Positions 8,485-15,283 of a stretch of DNA of 27,884 nt are shown here, one piece after another. Each line of letters opens with the position of its first letter. Within the stretch, counting starts at the first letter, position 1. Source of the DNA: a virus; the IMG/VR virus record IMGVR_UViG_3300037502_002007, positions 1 to 27,884 of that record. One strand, written 5' to 3'. A model generated the notes under the pieces. It was not told the origin of the DNA. It did no database searches and saw nothing but the letters and a program-made list of their open reading frames with translations. Both the position numbers and the translations under genes were made by a program.

Positions 8485-8488
8485 GGCA

Positions 8489-8668
8489 CTACTCCAGTTT
8501 GGTGGTGGTGATAAAGCGCAGGATCAGATTTACGATGGTGAGCGCATAGGCAATATACGTGGCTTGCGCTTGGAGATCAGGCCACTGCATGATTGTGCTC
8601 AGAATGAGCGCAAGCAGTGTCAGCACGTTGATCCACACGGTTTTACTTTTGTACCATGGTTTCATCAT
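8489..8668 (-). CDS. Holin, two transmembrane segments
   Basis: A 59-aa protein beginning MMKPWYKSKTVWINVLTLLA. This N-terminus (K.WYKSK..W.N.L..L) is common in small phage holins. Two hydrophobic stretches are visible, residues about 11-28 and 37-53, separated by a short polar turn (MQWPDLQAQ). The start overlaps the TAA of the XhlA-like gene; a G-run ribosome site favours either of the tandem ATGs. The stop is four bases before terS. It should form the membrane lesion that releases or triggers the lysins encoded just upstream. Confidence 0.8.
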   Translation of the reverse strand: MMKPWYKSKTVWINVLTLLALILSTIMQWPDLQAQATYIAYALTIVNLILRFITTTKLE

Positions 8669-8874
8669 TAGCCCCCCATCACATAGCGCAGCACCAGTGG
8701 CACTGCAAATGAAATAAACGTTATCACATACATAAATCCAGCCACTTTACGCTCAAGCTCAGTCACACGGTTATCGAGCTCTACAAATCGCTTATCACCA
8801 GCCTCGAGCCTGCGCAGCACCTGATCCACTTTCTCTTCAACGCGTGCAAGCTTCACCTCAAGTGATTCCACCAT
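8668..8874 (-). CDS. XhlA-like coiled-coil membrane protein (lysis accessory)
   Basis: A 68-aa protein with an N-terminal heptad-rich helix (residues about 3-45, LEVKLARVEEKVDQVLRRLE and following) and one C-terminal membrane segment (about 46-64, FMYVITFISFAVPLVLRYV). This architecture matches the hemolysin XhlA family, which works with holins in phage and prophage lysis. It lies between the amidase and the holin, overlapping both by a base or a few, so a lysis role is well supported by context. Whether it activates or antagonises the holin is unknown. Confidence 0.75.
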   Translation of the reverse strand: MVESLEVKLARVEEKVDQVLRRLEAGDKRFVELDNRVTELERKVAGFMYVITFISFAVPLVLRYVMGG

Positions 8875-9419
8875 TATGCTCCTCTCAGTCGCTGTGCAAT
8901 ATCACTGCGCACTCTATCCATATCAATCATTCTACCTGGGCATGATTTTGGGCTTGGTACCTCTCGGTGTCCCATCAATGTGCGCTTGCTCACCTCAGTG
9001 ATGCCACGCCACTGCATGAGTGCCACTACCACATCATACACAAGTGCCTGCTGCACTGCGCTCCACGGTTTTGCATCAAATGCACCTACTACCTCGATGC
9101 CCCATGTAAAGCTGTTCGCACCTGCAGCATGCACACCTGTCTCGTTGAGTGCTGTCATCTGCCATACACCGTCAGTGGTAGTGTTTGGTGCATGGCAGGC
9201 AAGAAACAAATGCGGCCCTGCCTGCCAGCCGAGCTGTGTGTAGTATGCCTGCATGGCTTGCATTGAGCGCACACCACGCCACTCAGTGGTATCAGGCCGT
9301 ACAGTATGATGCAGCACAATCCCTCTGCACCATGATGCGATGCGTGGATCGTAGTTAGCTAAGTGTGCGCGCAATGCCTCTGCTGTGGGCCACTGTCTGA
9401 TATCACTACGAAATGGCAT
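8874..9419 (-). CDS. N-acetylmuramoyl-L-alanine amidase endolysin
   Basis: A 181-aa Amidase_2/PGRP-type zinc amidase that cleaves the bond between the glycan and the stem peptide. Numbering from a GTG at 9431, zinc ligands are His41 (GIVLHHTV), His155 (LMGHREV) and Cys164 (KSCPGRM). Lys162 and a Tyr near 63-64 sit where the catalytic pair lies in the T7 lysozyme family. I place the start at ATG 9419 because GAGG stands six bases upstream. No cell-wall-binding domain follows and no signal peptide is present, so it should depend on the holin for access. Confidence 0.93.
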   Translation of the reverse strand: MPFRSDIRQWPTAEALRAHLANYDPRIASWCRGIVLHHTVRPDTTEWRGVRSMQAMQAYYTQLGWQAGPHLFLACHAPNTTTDGVWQMTALNETGVHAAGANSFTWGIEVVGAFDAKPWSAVQQALVYDVVVALMQWRGITEVSKRTLMGHREVPSPKSCPGRMIDMDRVRSDIAQRLRGA

Positions 9420-9437
9420 GGTATACCTCACTGCTCA

Positions 9438-9815
9438 CTACTCATGGTTATACCATACTGCCTGATTGTTTTCTATTGTGAGCCACTGGCTCCAGCATGG
9501 CTGGCTGGCTGTCCAGTGCTGCCACCCATAGCCATCATCCCACAGTCGTATAAATGCGCTGTACTGTGTGGTAGGCTCCCACTGCTCAGCGTGATCCATT
9601 CCCATGAGCCACAGTGCAGTGCGGTCGTTGAATTGCCATGCACCACCATCAGCAGTGGCACTGCGCGCTGTCCAGCTGTACGTACCATAATTCCAGCCGT
9701 CACCACTCTCACAGCTAGCAATAGCCATAGCCTCACGCGTGATGGTGATTGTAGATGCATGGCAGGTACCTGTGTGACAGATGAGTGCAATAAAGAGTGT
9801 GATGAGTATGCTCAT
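9438..9815 (-). CDS. Signal-peptide lysozyme/transglycosylase-like enzyme
   Basis: A 125-aa protein. Residues 1-20 form a signal peptide (hydrophobic LITLFIALI, likely cleavage after TCHA). The mature part has the layout of RPF/transglycosylase-like lysozyme folds: ASCESGDGWNY with probable catalytic Glu36, then GGAWQFNDRTALW, PTTQYSAFIRLW, and GYGWQHWTASQPCW. Cys35 and Cys107 probably pair. It would cleave the glycan strand and complement the amidase encoded 18 bases downstream. The signal peptide implies Sec-dependent export before or without the holin. A virion role in entry is less likely given its place in the lysis cassette. Confidence 0.75.
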   Translation of the reverse strand: MSILITLFIALICHTGTCHASTITITREAMAIASCESGDGWNYGTYSWTARSATADGGAWQFNDRTALWLMGMDHAEQWEPTTQYSAFIRLWDDGYGWQHWTASQPCWSQWLTIENNQAVWYNHE

Positions 9816-10054
9816 ATCCTGCCTGCCTTGCGTAGTATCTGTATGGCTTGCTTGCGTGTGTAGTGCCCACGCTTTGGTGTGATACGCCGTGGCGCATATA
9901 GTGCATCTTGTGCTTGTTTATTCTTTCGCATCTCGCGCTTGTAGCGTGATCGCAGCATGGTGCCATTGCGGTATGCCATGATAATACGCATCATATCGAC
10001 ATGCAGCATAACGCCTTGCGGTATGAAAAATCCACCAGTATGCTCTGTCATCAC
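9812..10054 (-). CDS. Small basic protein of unknown function
   Basis: An 80-aa strongly basic protein, overlapping both neighbours by ATGA junctions. The C-terminal half is rich in Arg and Lys (RSRYKREMRKNKQAQDAL then TRKQAIQILRKAGR), which suggests nucleic-acid binding or an internal virion protein. No known motif is visible. It lies just before the lysis genes. Confidence 0.6.
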   Translation of the reverse strand: MMTEHTGGFFIPQGVMLHVDMMRIIMAYRNGTMLRSRYKREMRKNKQAQDALYAPRRITPKRGHYTRKQAIQILRKAGRI

Positions 10055-10728
10055 TTCACCACTTTCTTTATCAGTGCCACCAAATCATAGATATACATCC
10101 GTACATCAGGATCAGGTGCAGGTGTAGGCCACGATACAAAGCCAAGCCTATACAGATAATTAATATCCTTGATTTTCTGCCATACCAAATCAGCCACCTG
10201 CTGTGGCGTAAGTAGCTGGCTCACCTGCTGCTGCAGTGCCTGTATCTGCTTGGCCTGTGCGCTGAGCTGTGCCTGCAGCTCTTGCGTTTTACTCTCTGCA
10301 GCAGTCGCGCGCTCATATGCGCTGCTTGCCATCGCTTGAGCCTGCTGTGCTGTGCGCTGCGCAGTCTCGATGCTCATCTTGAGCCCTGCTACCTGTGCCT
10401 CATTCACATCCACGATAGTGCTGCTTGGCTCATCACTTGGATCTATGTAGCCATCAATGCGTACATACCACTGCTGCCACTGCGCATCAGTGTACAGCAG
10501 GTACAGTTCTTTATGATCCACCATCAAACGGCCTGAGCCATCTGCACTAAAAAACAGCTGCTGTGGTTTGCTGTGTGGTGCAGTGCGAAATAAGTACACG
10601 CCCCATGGCCCACCAGCTACCAAACGGCCGTAAATGGTTTGGTATACGGCTCCTGTTTTGTCTACCACCATACTCCACTGCTGACTAGGATAGTTTGGGT
10701 ATACGGCTGGTGGTCTTGTCTTACTCAT
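10051..10728 (-). CDS. Coiled-coil protein of unknown function, possible virion protein
   Basis: A 225-aa protein with two visible parts. Residues 1 to about 95 are rich in aromatic residues and strand-like (QWSMVVDKTGAVYQTIYGRL, QLFFSADGSGRLMVDHKELY), resembling a small beta domain. Residues about 105-170 form a long Ala/Gln-rich coiled coil (AQRTAQQAQAMASSAYERAT and the following heptads). The C-terminus is helical. Such a beta head plus trimeric coiled coil occurs in fibre or spike proteins, but it is encoded between replication and lysis genes, far from the tail module. Function is not assigned. Confidence 0.55.
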   Translation of the reverse strand: MSKTRPPAVYPNYPSQQWSMVVDKTGAVYQTIYGRLVAGGPWGVYLFRTAPHSKPQQLFFSADGSGRLMVDHKELYLLYTDAQWQQWYVRIDGYIDPSDEPSSTIVDVNEAQVAGLKMSIETAQRTAQQAQAMASSAYERATAAESKTQELQAQLSAQAKQIQALQQQVSQLLTPQQVADLVWQKIKDINYLYRLGFVSWPTPAPDPDVRMYIYDLVALIKKVVK

Positions 10729-10928
10729 CGTGCTAACTCCTTTACACGCTGTATCATCTGCTCACGCTGCTCTGTCGTAATCTCGCTGCGATAGCGTACC
10801 TCATAGTATGGCATACGTCGCCTCATCTCATCTGTATACTGTCCAATCGTGTACAGCGTATCGAGTGTGTCATCCTCAATCAGTCGTATCACAATGCCAT
10901 GCGCAAATATGGTATCTGTACTGCTCAT
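10725..10928 (-). CDS. Small unknown protein
   Basis: A 67-aa protein coupled by ATGA overlaps to the nuclease upstream and the coiled-coil protein downstream. It starts with a short strand-rich region (IFAHGIVIRLIEDD) and ends in a charged helix (TEQREQMIQRVKELAR). No motif is recognised. Its reality rests on tight operon packing and a conserved-looking composition. Confidence 0.6.
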   Translation of the reverse strand: MSSTDTIFAHGIVIRLIEDDTLDTLYTIGQYTDEMRRRMPYYEVRYRSEITTEQREQMIQRVKELAR

Positions 10929-11215
10929 TGCAATACTCCTATCACTCTATACGCCTCATCCACACTGCGCACATAGTGTGCGCTACCTCTCCATAGTGTA
11001 TGCCACTCTGCTTGACGCTGTGCTGTGCCTGCCTTGGTGTAGCTTTGCGGCGTTTTAATCTCCATCAGGTAATTGTGGCCACGATAGCCCACAAGGATAT
11101 CAGGCACACCACCACCCACTGCAGCGAGATCGCAGACTGTGGCACCTACCTCACGAAGTGCTGCCACAATCTCATTATGTACACTATCACGCTTCACTCT
11201 CTTGGTAAATGCCAT
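10925..11215 (-). CDS. VRR-NUC domain nuclease
   Basis: A 96-aa stand-alone VRR-NUC protein of the PD-(D/E)xK nuclease superfamily. It has Glu15 in the first helix, GGGVPDILVGYRGHNYLMEI with Asp39 and Glu52, Lys54 (EIKT), and the downstream Gln66-x-x-x-W helix (QRQAEWHTLW). Virus-type VRR-NUC proteins are thought to cut branched or flap DNA, such as Holliday junctions, during replication and packaging. The gene starts 29 bases inside the end of the multi-HTH gene, with GGAG seven bases before the ATG, so the two are expressed together. Confidence 0.9.
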   Translation of the reverse strand: MAFTKRVKRDSVHNEIVAALREVGATVCDLAAVGGGVPDILVGYRGHNYLMEIKTPQSYTKAGTAQRQAEWHTLWRGSAHYVRSVDEAYRVIGVLQ

Positions 11216-12143
11216 TCAGATACTCCAGTAGTGCAGCCCACTTGGGATGCCAGCTATGTGCCTGCAGCCACTCTATAAACGGCTCACGTAGCCACACATT
11301 TGGCCGTATGCGCACTGGCTTTGGCAGTCCATTGTGCACATACGCATGGTGCAGGCTTCTGTACACACTCATATCATACTGCTCAATCACTGAGCCCACG
11401 ATGTATCTACTGCGCTGCAGATGCCTGATGTAATCTGCATACGGCCCGCGCGCACCTGCATACAGCAGGTAGCTATGGAGTGCGAGATACCTTGCCATCT
11501 GCTCACGATCATAGATACGGCCTGTCTCGATGCGTAGCACTGGCTTTGGCATGTGTCTCACTTGATACTCAGTGCAGCCTGCAATCTGCCTCAGCTCAGG
11601 TGTGGTGATATAGTCGCTCATTGCCTGCGCATAGATATCACGCACCCATGGTGCAGCCTGCGCGATGGTCTCATACAGCCTGAGCACATTCCCACGCTGC
11701 AGCCATGCAGTGGCCTCATCATGGTATATGTGGATGCGGCCTGTAGGTGCGTGCAGGTGTCCATCATGATGTGCCAGCATGTTGCGCAGCACCAGTGGAT
11801 CTATCGCGCAGTCTGCTGCAAACTGGTTCATGGTGTAGCCGATGCACTTCTCAGCACTGAGCCCTAAGTGACGGATGCGCCAACGCACTGCAGTGGCCGT
11901 GGTGCCAAGATGCTTAGCCATGGCTGTAGCACTCTTGTGGTAGGCATTGAACACCACATAATTGTCATCTTTTTGCGACCACTGTTTATTACGATAGCGC
12001 AGTCCATAGCGGCGCATCCAGTGGTATATGCTTGCCATGCTGACACCATGCGCTGCTGCGATTTGCTCAACGCGCTTACCAGCCTTGAGCTGCTTGGTTA
12101 GATACGCCTTATCCTGATACTGGTGCCCATATCGCTTACGCAT
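11187..12143 (-). CDS. Multi-helix-turn-helix DNA-binding protein
   Basis: A 318-aa basic protein made almost entirely of small HTH-like modules. Residues 13-47 contain VEQIAAAHGVSMASIYHWMR. Residues 56-97 are Myb/SANT-like (WSQKDDNYVV then TATAVRWRIRHLGL). Residues 103-149 and 179-221 each look like AlpA/MerR-type winged modules (MNQFAADCAIDPLVLRNML; TTPELRQIAGCTEYQVRHM). Residues 247-294 are a fifth possible unit. It starts at ATG 12143, overlapping the zinc-ribbon gene by eight bases. No nuclease or ATPase motif is seen. Being next to the iteron region, it is a candidate for the protein that reads those repeats, as initiator or regulator; that link is inferred. Confidence 0.75.
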   Translation of the reverse strand: MRKRYGHQYQDKAYLTKQLKAGKRVEQIAAAHGVSMASIYHWMRRYGLRYRNKQWSQKDDNYVVFNAYHKSATAMAKHLGTTATAVRWRIRHLGLSAEKCIGYTMNQFAADCAIDPLVLRNMLAHHDGHLHAPTGRIHIYHDEATAWLQRGNVLRLYETIAQAAPWVRDIYAQAMSDYITTPELRQIAGCTEYQVRHMPKPVLRIETGRIYDREQMARYLALHSYLLYAGARGPYADYIRHLQRSRYIVGSVIEQYDMSVYRSLHHAYVHNGLPKPVRIRPNVWLREPFIEWLQAHSWHPKWAALLEYLNGIYQESEA

Positions 12144-12561
12144 GTGTATCACCCTGCACAAGTTTTACGGTTTTAATATGCGTATATACACGCTTGAGAT
12201 CACGCTGGATGCGCATGCAGGTGCTTATGGCGTCGCCTTTCTGTATGGTGCGCTCAAGCATGCGCACAAGCTTATCACGCTCTTTTGCACGCTCAAGGCT
12301 TTTCTCATACGGCTCATACACTGGTGGCTGAGCCAGCTGCTGCTGTGCTATCCAAATGTTGGACCAACGATCCATATCCTCATCACTGAGTGCCTCGATG
12401 TGCGCCACGAGATCCTGCTGCAGCATGTCTGCACGAGCCGTGAGCCGTGAGAGTAGGCTCTCATCCTGCAGGCAGGTATTACACACGTTGACAAAGTTAC
12501 TGAATTGCGCCACGCTGAGCCACTGACTGCACGCTGCGCACTGTGATTGTGTCATTTTCAT
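12136..12561 (-). CDS. Zinc-ribbon protein next to iterons
   Basis: A 141-aa protein. The N-terminus carries CAAC and CNTC pairs separated by 17 residues, a zinc-ribbon pattern. The rest is helical and charged (YEKSLERAKERDKLVRMLER). The open frame extends upstream to 12729, but that part would translate the intergenic repeats. ATG 12561 has GAGGAG seven bases before it, so I choose it. It is the first gene after the iteron region and is followed with overlap by the multi-HTH gene. It may bind DNA or a replication protein; no specific function can be given. Confidence 0.75.
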   Translation of the reverse strand: MKMTQSQCAACSQWLSVAQFSNFVNVCNTCLQDESLLSRLTARADMLQQDLVAHIEALSDEDMDRWSNIWIAQQQLAQPPVYEPYEKSLERAKERDKLVRMLERTIQKGDAISTCMRIQRDLKRVYTHIKTVKLVQGDTHA

Positions 12562-12576
12562 CGCATTACTCCTCAC

Positions 12577-12818
12577 TGGTTGACAAATACACACAAGGTG
12601 GTTGACAAATACACACAAGGTGGTTGACAAATACACACAAGGTGGTTGACAAACTGGTATACATAGTGGTTGACGGTTGACAACATACGAGATTACTGCA
12701 TTAGAAAGCCTCAAACGCTTGTCAACCACCTAAAATAGCCCTGGTTGACAACGGTTGACAAATGTAACCCATGTAAACCATGTAAACCACTGTCAACCAT
12801 GTAAACCACTGTAAACCA
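12577..12818. repeat. Iteron-like array in two orientations
   Basis: The core is TGGTTGACA and its complement TGT(C/A)AACCA. Left side, plus orientation: three exact 22-bp tandem units start at 12577, 12599 and 12621 (TGGTTGACAAATACACACAA plus GG). Further cores are at 12643, 12667, 12674, 12742 and 12752. Right side, opposite orientation: 12720, 12763 (degenerate), 12772, 12781, 12791, 12800 and 12810. The last six are spaced 9-10 bp, one helical turn; the 22-bp units are about two turns. About 14-15 sites in all. Confidence 0.9.
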
Positions 12819-12832
12819 CCATAATACCTATA

Positions 12833-12848
12833 GAGATATAATTATCTC
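12833..12848. other. AT-rich hairpin after small gene
   Basis: GAGATA and TATCTC flank a TAAT loop, immediately after the TAA of the 69-aa gene (12853). The stem is only six pairs and no T-run follows on the minus strand. It is thus a poor terminator and may instead be part of the AT-rich melting segment next to the iterons. Confidence 0.35.
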
Positions 12849-12852
12849 TCTC

Positions 12853-13062
12853 TTACTGTGTTACTACTACCTCATAGATATCGTTATGTGCAGTAGTGGC
12901 GATATAGATCACTCCTGATGGCACATAACGTGCAAATGTGATGATAATCTTACCCTCATAGCCAGTATGGTCACGCACTGCAGCCTCACACGCTTTCGCG
13001 CGACCTGCTGCCATCACATCATAGGTAACGCCATCTACCTCTACTGTGTATCGAGCTGGCAT
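12853..13062 (-). CDS. Small unknown protein after primase-helicase
   Basis: A 69-aa protein starting at ATG 13062, with GGGAGG four to five bases upstream, and overlapping the end of the primase-helicase gene by 22 bases. It looks like a compact beta-alpha-beta fold: YTVEVDGVTYDVMAAGRAKA, a helix, then strands KIIITFARYV and VIYIATT. The early protein at 18712-18933 has a loosely similar strand-then-helix opening. No function is recognised. Confidence 0.65.
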   Translation of the reverse strand: MPARYTVEVDGVTYDVMAAGRAKACEAAVRDHTGYEGKIIITFARYVPSGVIYIATTAHNDIYEVVVTQ

Positions 13063-15014
13063 AATTCCTCCCATATCCTATCTGCCTGTGAGCCAATGCC
13101 ATAGACTGCACAAATCTGTGTAAACGTGGCAGAATCACCTGCGCGCCACTTCTCCTGCAGCTTTTGCTGCTGGATGAGTGGCAGTGTGTGGAGAAAGAGT
13201 GCAGGCTGATGCGTTGATGCCTGCACTGGCTCAGCAGGTGCATCATAGCCAGCAGGATAGCTACGCTCCTGTGGTGCGTAGTACTTGCCTACCTCATCCT
13301 GTGCAAGTGCACCAAGGCCACAAAGCTTCTGCAGCAGCTTGTGCACTGCCTGACGCGATTTGCCTGCCTCGTGTGCGATATCCTGCACACGCATGTGTGC
13401 ACTGCCAATGATTTTGAGGATAGCCATGCGCTCATCACTCATGTATGCCTGTGCAGGATCGCTCTCCAGCTCATGGCTGGATGTATGATCATTCCATTTG
13501 AGCACACGCTTATCATCATGCTCGATGTCACGGCCGCGCACCATTAGCTCGCTGTGTGTCTCTTTGGTAGGGATGCGTGAGAGAATGAGCATACCAGCCA
13601 CACCACCCACCAGCCCTGTTGTACCTGATATCTCATCAAATGCATCCTCACTCCTGCTCTTGCGTGTGTGGTGCACCATGAGAATACAGCAATGATGCTT
13701 TTCAGCCAGCTCATTGTATGGCTTGACTGCATCATAATCCTCAGTGTAGGGATTGCCATGCTTGGTGCGTGGCGCGCGGATGTTTTCGAGGATATCAATC
13801 ACCACAAGCGCACATTTATGCTCTGTGAGATAGATATCCAAATCTGCGACACCCAGCTCACCACGTTGCCATGTGTTCGTAATAAACATGTTGGCTGGCT
13901 GACCCTCATCATCACGCTCCATCTGCTGTAAGCGTGATTGCATGCGCCGCTGATTACTCTCGAGATCCATATAGAGCACTGAGCCCTGATGCGTGGCATA
14001 CTGGCCAAATACCTTGCCACCCATAGCCACAGTGCGTGCGATGTGCGTGGTGAGCCAGCTCTTGCGGCTCTTCGGCTTGCCTGCGAGCACAAAACAGCCC
14101 TCAGGCAGGATATCCTCTACGATCCACTTGAGTGCAGCAAATCGCTTTTTATCCAAATCTGCTGCACTGATGGTATTAAACGTGGTTTTATACTCTACCT
14201 CTTGTGATGGTGGCTTGAGCGTGAGCAGCTGCTGCATACTCTCATGCTGATAGAGCTTGCAGTAATCTGCGATATCACCACCAGCTCCAAGATTGAGATC
14301 CACGGCATACGCGGTATAGCCAGCTAACCGTAACTGGCTCACCAGCTTTTGGCTCGCTGTGCGGCCTTTTGCATCACAATCAAGTGCTACGATGATGGTA
14401 CCTGTGTAGAGTTGCTTGAGCTCATCCAGCAGGCTTGCTGGTATAGCATTCTCTCCACCACCTGCCACAGTGAGCGCAGGCACTCCATAGTGCATGGCTA
14501 CTACTGCACTACACTCACCATTGCAGTACACGAGTGGCTGACTGGTCGCGCGAGCCATGCGCACTGCCTCACTCATCAGATACCAACAGCGTGTGAAGCC
14601 TTTCTCATTGATGTACGTTTGCTCATCTCGATAATCTAAAAAGCGATAGCGCGGGCCGTGTGCGGTCTCAATCCTGAGCGCAGGCCGTCTCATATACTTT
14701 ATTTCACTCCATCCAGCCTGCTCGAGCACTTTCCACGCTACACCATGCTGTGCTGCATAGTCGCTACCACTCATGTAGCTGCGCTTGGATGTGGTCGAGC
14801 GTGTGTAGGTGATGCCAAGCGTATCAGCCAGCTGTGTGAGTGTGCCACTCTCACCACTCACATGATCATGGTAGGTGCCACCACGCTCATCAATCTTGAT
14901 GCTGAATGAATTGCTATCACTGCCTGTGCGTAGTGGTGAGTTGCATCGGTATTGCGATTTGCTCGCATCGTAGGCGATGCCTAAGTGCTGCAGGATTGCC
15001 TGTATGAGATTCAT
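13041..15014 (-). CDS. Primase-helicase (TOPRIM plus RepA-like ATPase)
   Basis: A 657-aa replication protein. Residues 1-75 resemble a degenerate primase N-terminal domain (YRCNSPLRTG, GGTYHDHVSGESG). Residues about 160-250 are a TOPRIM domain, with Glu167 in YCNGE and the DCD pair Asp212/Asp214 in VALDCDAKG. Residues about 295-500 are a RecA/RepA-type ATPase: Walker A AGKPKSRKS (311-319, Arg where Gly is usual), Walker B LVVID (Asp407), then MVHHTR (447-451) and SGTTG (463-467). Residues about 525-580 form a winged helix (MRVQDIAHEAGKSRQAVHKL). It should prime and unwind at the origin. The phage encodes no polymerase, so host polymerase is presumably recruited. The start overlaps the upstream gene by ATGA. 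Confidence 0.92.
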   Translation of the reverse strand: MNLIQAILQHLGIAYDASKSQYRCNSPLRTGSDSNSFSIKIDERGGTYHDHVSGESGTLTQLADTLGITYTRSTTSKRSYMSGSDYAAQHGVAWKVLEQAGWSEIKYMRRPALRIETAHGPRYRFLDYRDEQTYINEKGFTRCWYLMSEAVRMARATSQPLVYCNGECSAVVAMHYGVPALTVAGGGENAIPASLLDELKQLYTGTIIVALDCDAKGRTASQKLVSQLRLAGYTAYAVDLNLGAGGDIADYCKLYQHESMQQLLTLKPPSQEVEYKTTFNTISAADLDKKRFAALKWIVEDILPEGCFVLAGKPKSRKSWLTTHIARTVAMGGKVFGQYATHQGSVLYMDLESNQRRMQSRLQQMERDDEGQPANMFITNTWQRGELGVADLDIYLTEHKCALVVIDILENIRAPRTKHGNPYTEDYDAVKPYNELAEKHHCCILMVHHTRKSRSEDAFDEISGTTGLVGGVAGMLILSRIPTKETHSELMVRGRDIEHDDKRVLKWNDHTSSHELESDPAQAYMSDERMAILKIIGSAHMRVQDIAHEAGKSRQAVHKLLQKLCGLGALAQDEVGKYYAPQERSYPAGYDAPAEPVQASTHQPALFLHTLPLIQQQKLQEKWRAGDSATFTQICAVYGIGSQADRIWEELCQLDTQ

Positions 15015-15283
15015 ACGCGGTAACTCTCATCCGTATAGGCATACGTGCCATAGTATGCACGCATGCGCTGCTGATATCCTGCCACGCCACCCTGTGCATC
15101 AAACCATGTGAGCCAGTGCTCAGCGTGAGTGAGTGCCTGCGCAATACTCTCATGCACTGATGGTGCAGTAGGCACACGGCCAAGGAAATAGATATATATG
15201 TCATAGTGTCCAGCAGGCCCAAACATGGTGGGCCGTATCTCTACCTCATAGCCTCTGATGGTGTGTGTGATCGCGCGTCTCAT
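15011..15283 (-). CDS. Small unknown protein upstream of primase-helicase
   Basis: A 90-aa protein joined to both neighbours by ATGA overlaps. It begins with strands (GYEVEIRPTMFGPAGHYDIY), continues with a helix (HESIAQALTHAEHWLTWFDA), and ends in a Tyr-rich tail. No known motif. Its position couples it to the primase-helicase, so a replication accessory role is possible but unproven. Confidence 0.65.
   Translation of the reverse strand: MRRAITHTIRGYEVEIRPTMFGPAGHYDIYIYFLGRVPTAPSVHESIAQALTHAEHWLTWFDAQGGVAGYQQRMRAYYGTYAYTDESYRV

Larger units (their letters stand above)
12562..12852. other. Putative replication origin / control region
   Basis: The largest gene-free stretch in the map (about 290 bases), lying between the replication genes (primase-helicase and a small protein) and the zinc-ribbon/HTH pair. 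It holds repeated 9-bp cores in both orientations (12577-12818), followed by an AT-rich segment (12820-12850) that could serve as a melting region. Iterons plus an AT-rich tract beside replication genes is the common arrangement of theta-type origins. No convincing -10 element was found, so a pure promoter role is less supported. Confidence 0.55.

Noticed and set aside
12577-12642. CRISPR-like tandem repeats
   Set aside because: The 22-bp units are directly adjacent with no spacers and no cas genes are present; iterons fit better.
12562-12729. N-terminal extension of the zinc-ribbon protein
   Set aside because: It would only translate the intergenic repeats (repeating CVYLS/CVFVN pattern) and the strong ribosome site is at 12561.
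12717-12730. Promoter using TTGACA within an iteron core
   Set aside because: The core contains a -35-like TTGACA, but no acceptable -10 box lies 15-19 bases away in either direction for the copies examined.
12820-12850. T7-like promoter motif (CTCTATAGG on the minus strand)
   Set aside because: Only a short partial resemblance and no phage RNA polymerase gene is present.
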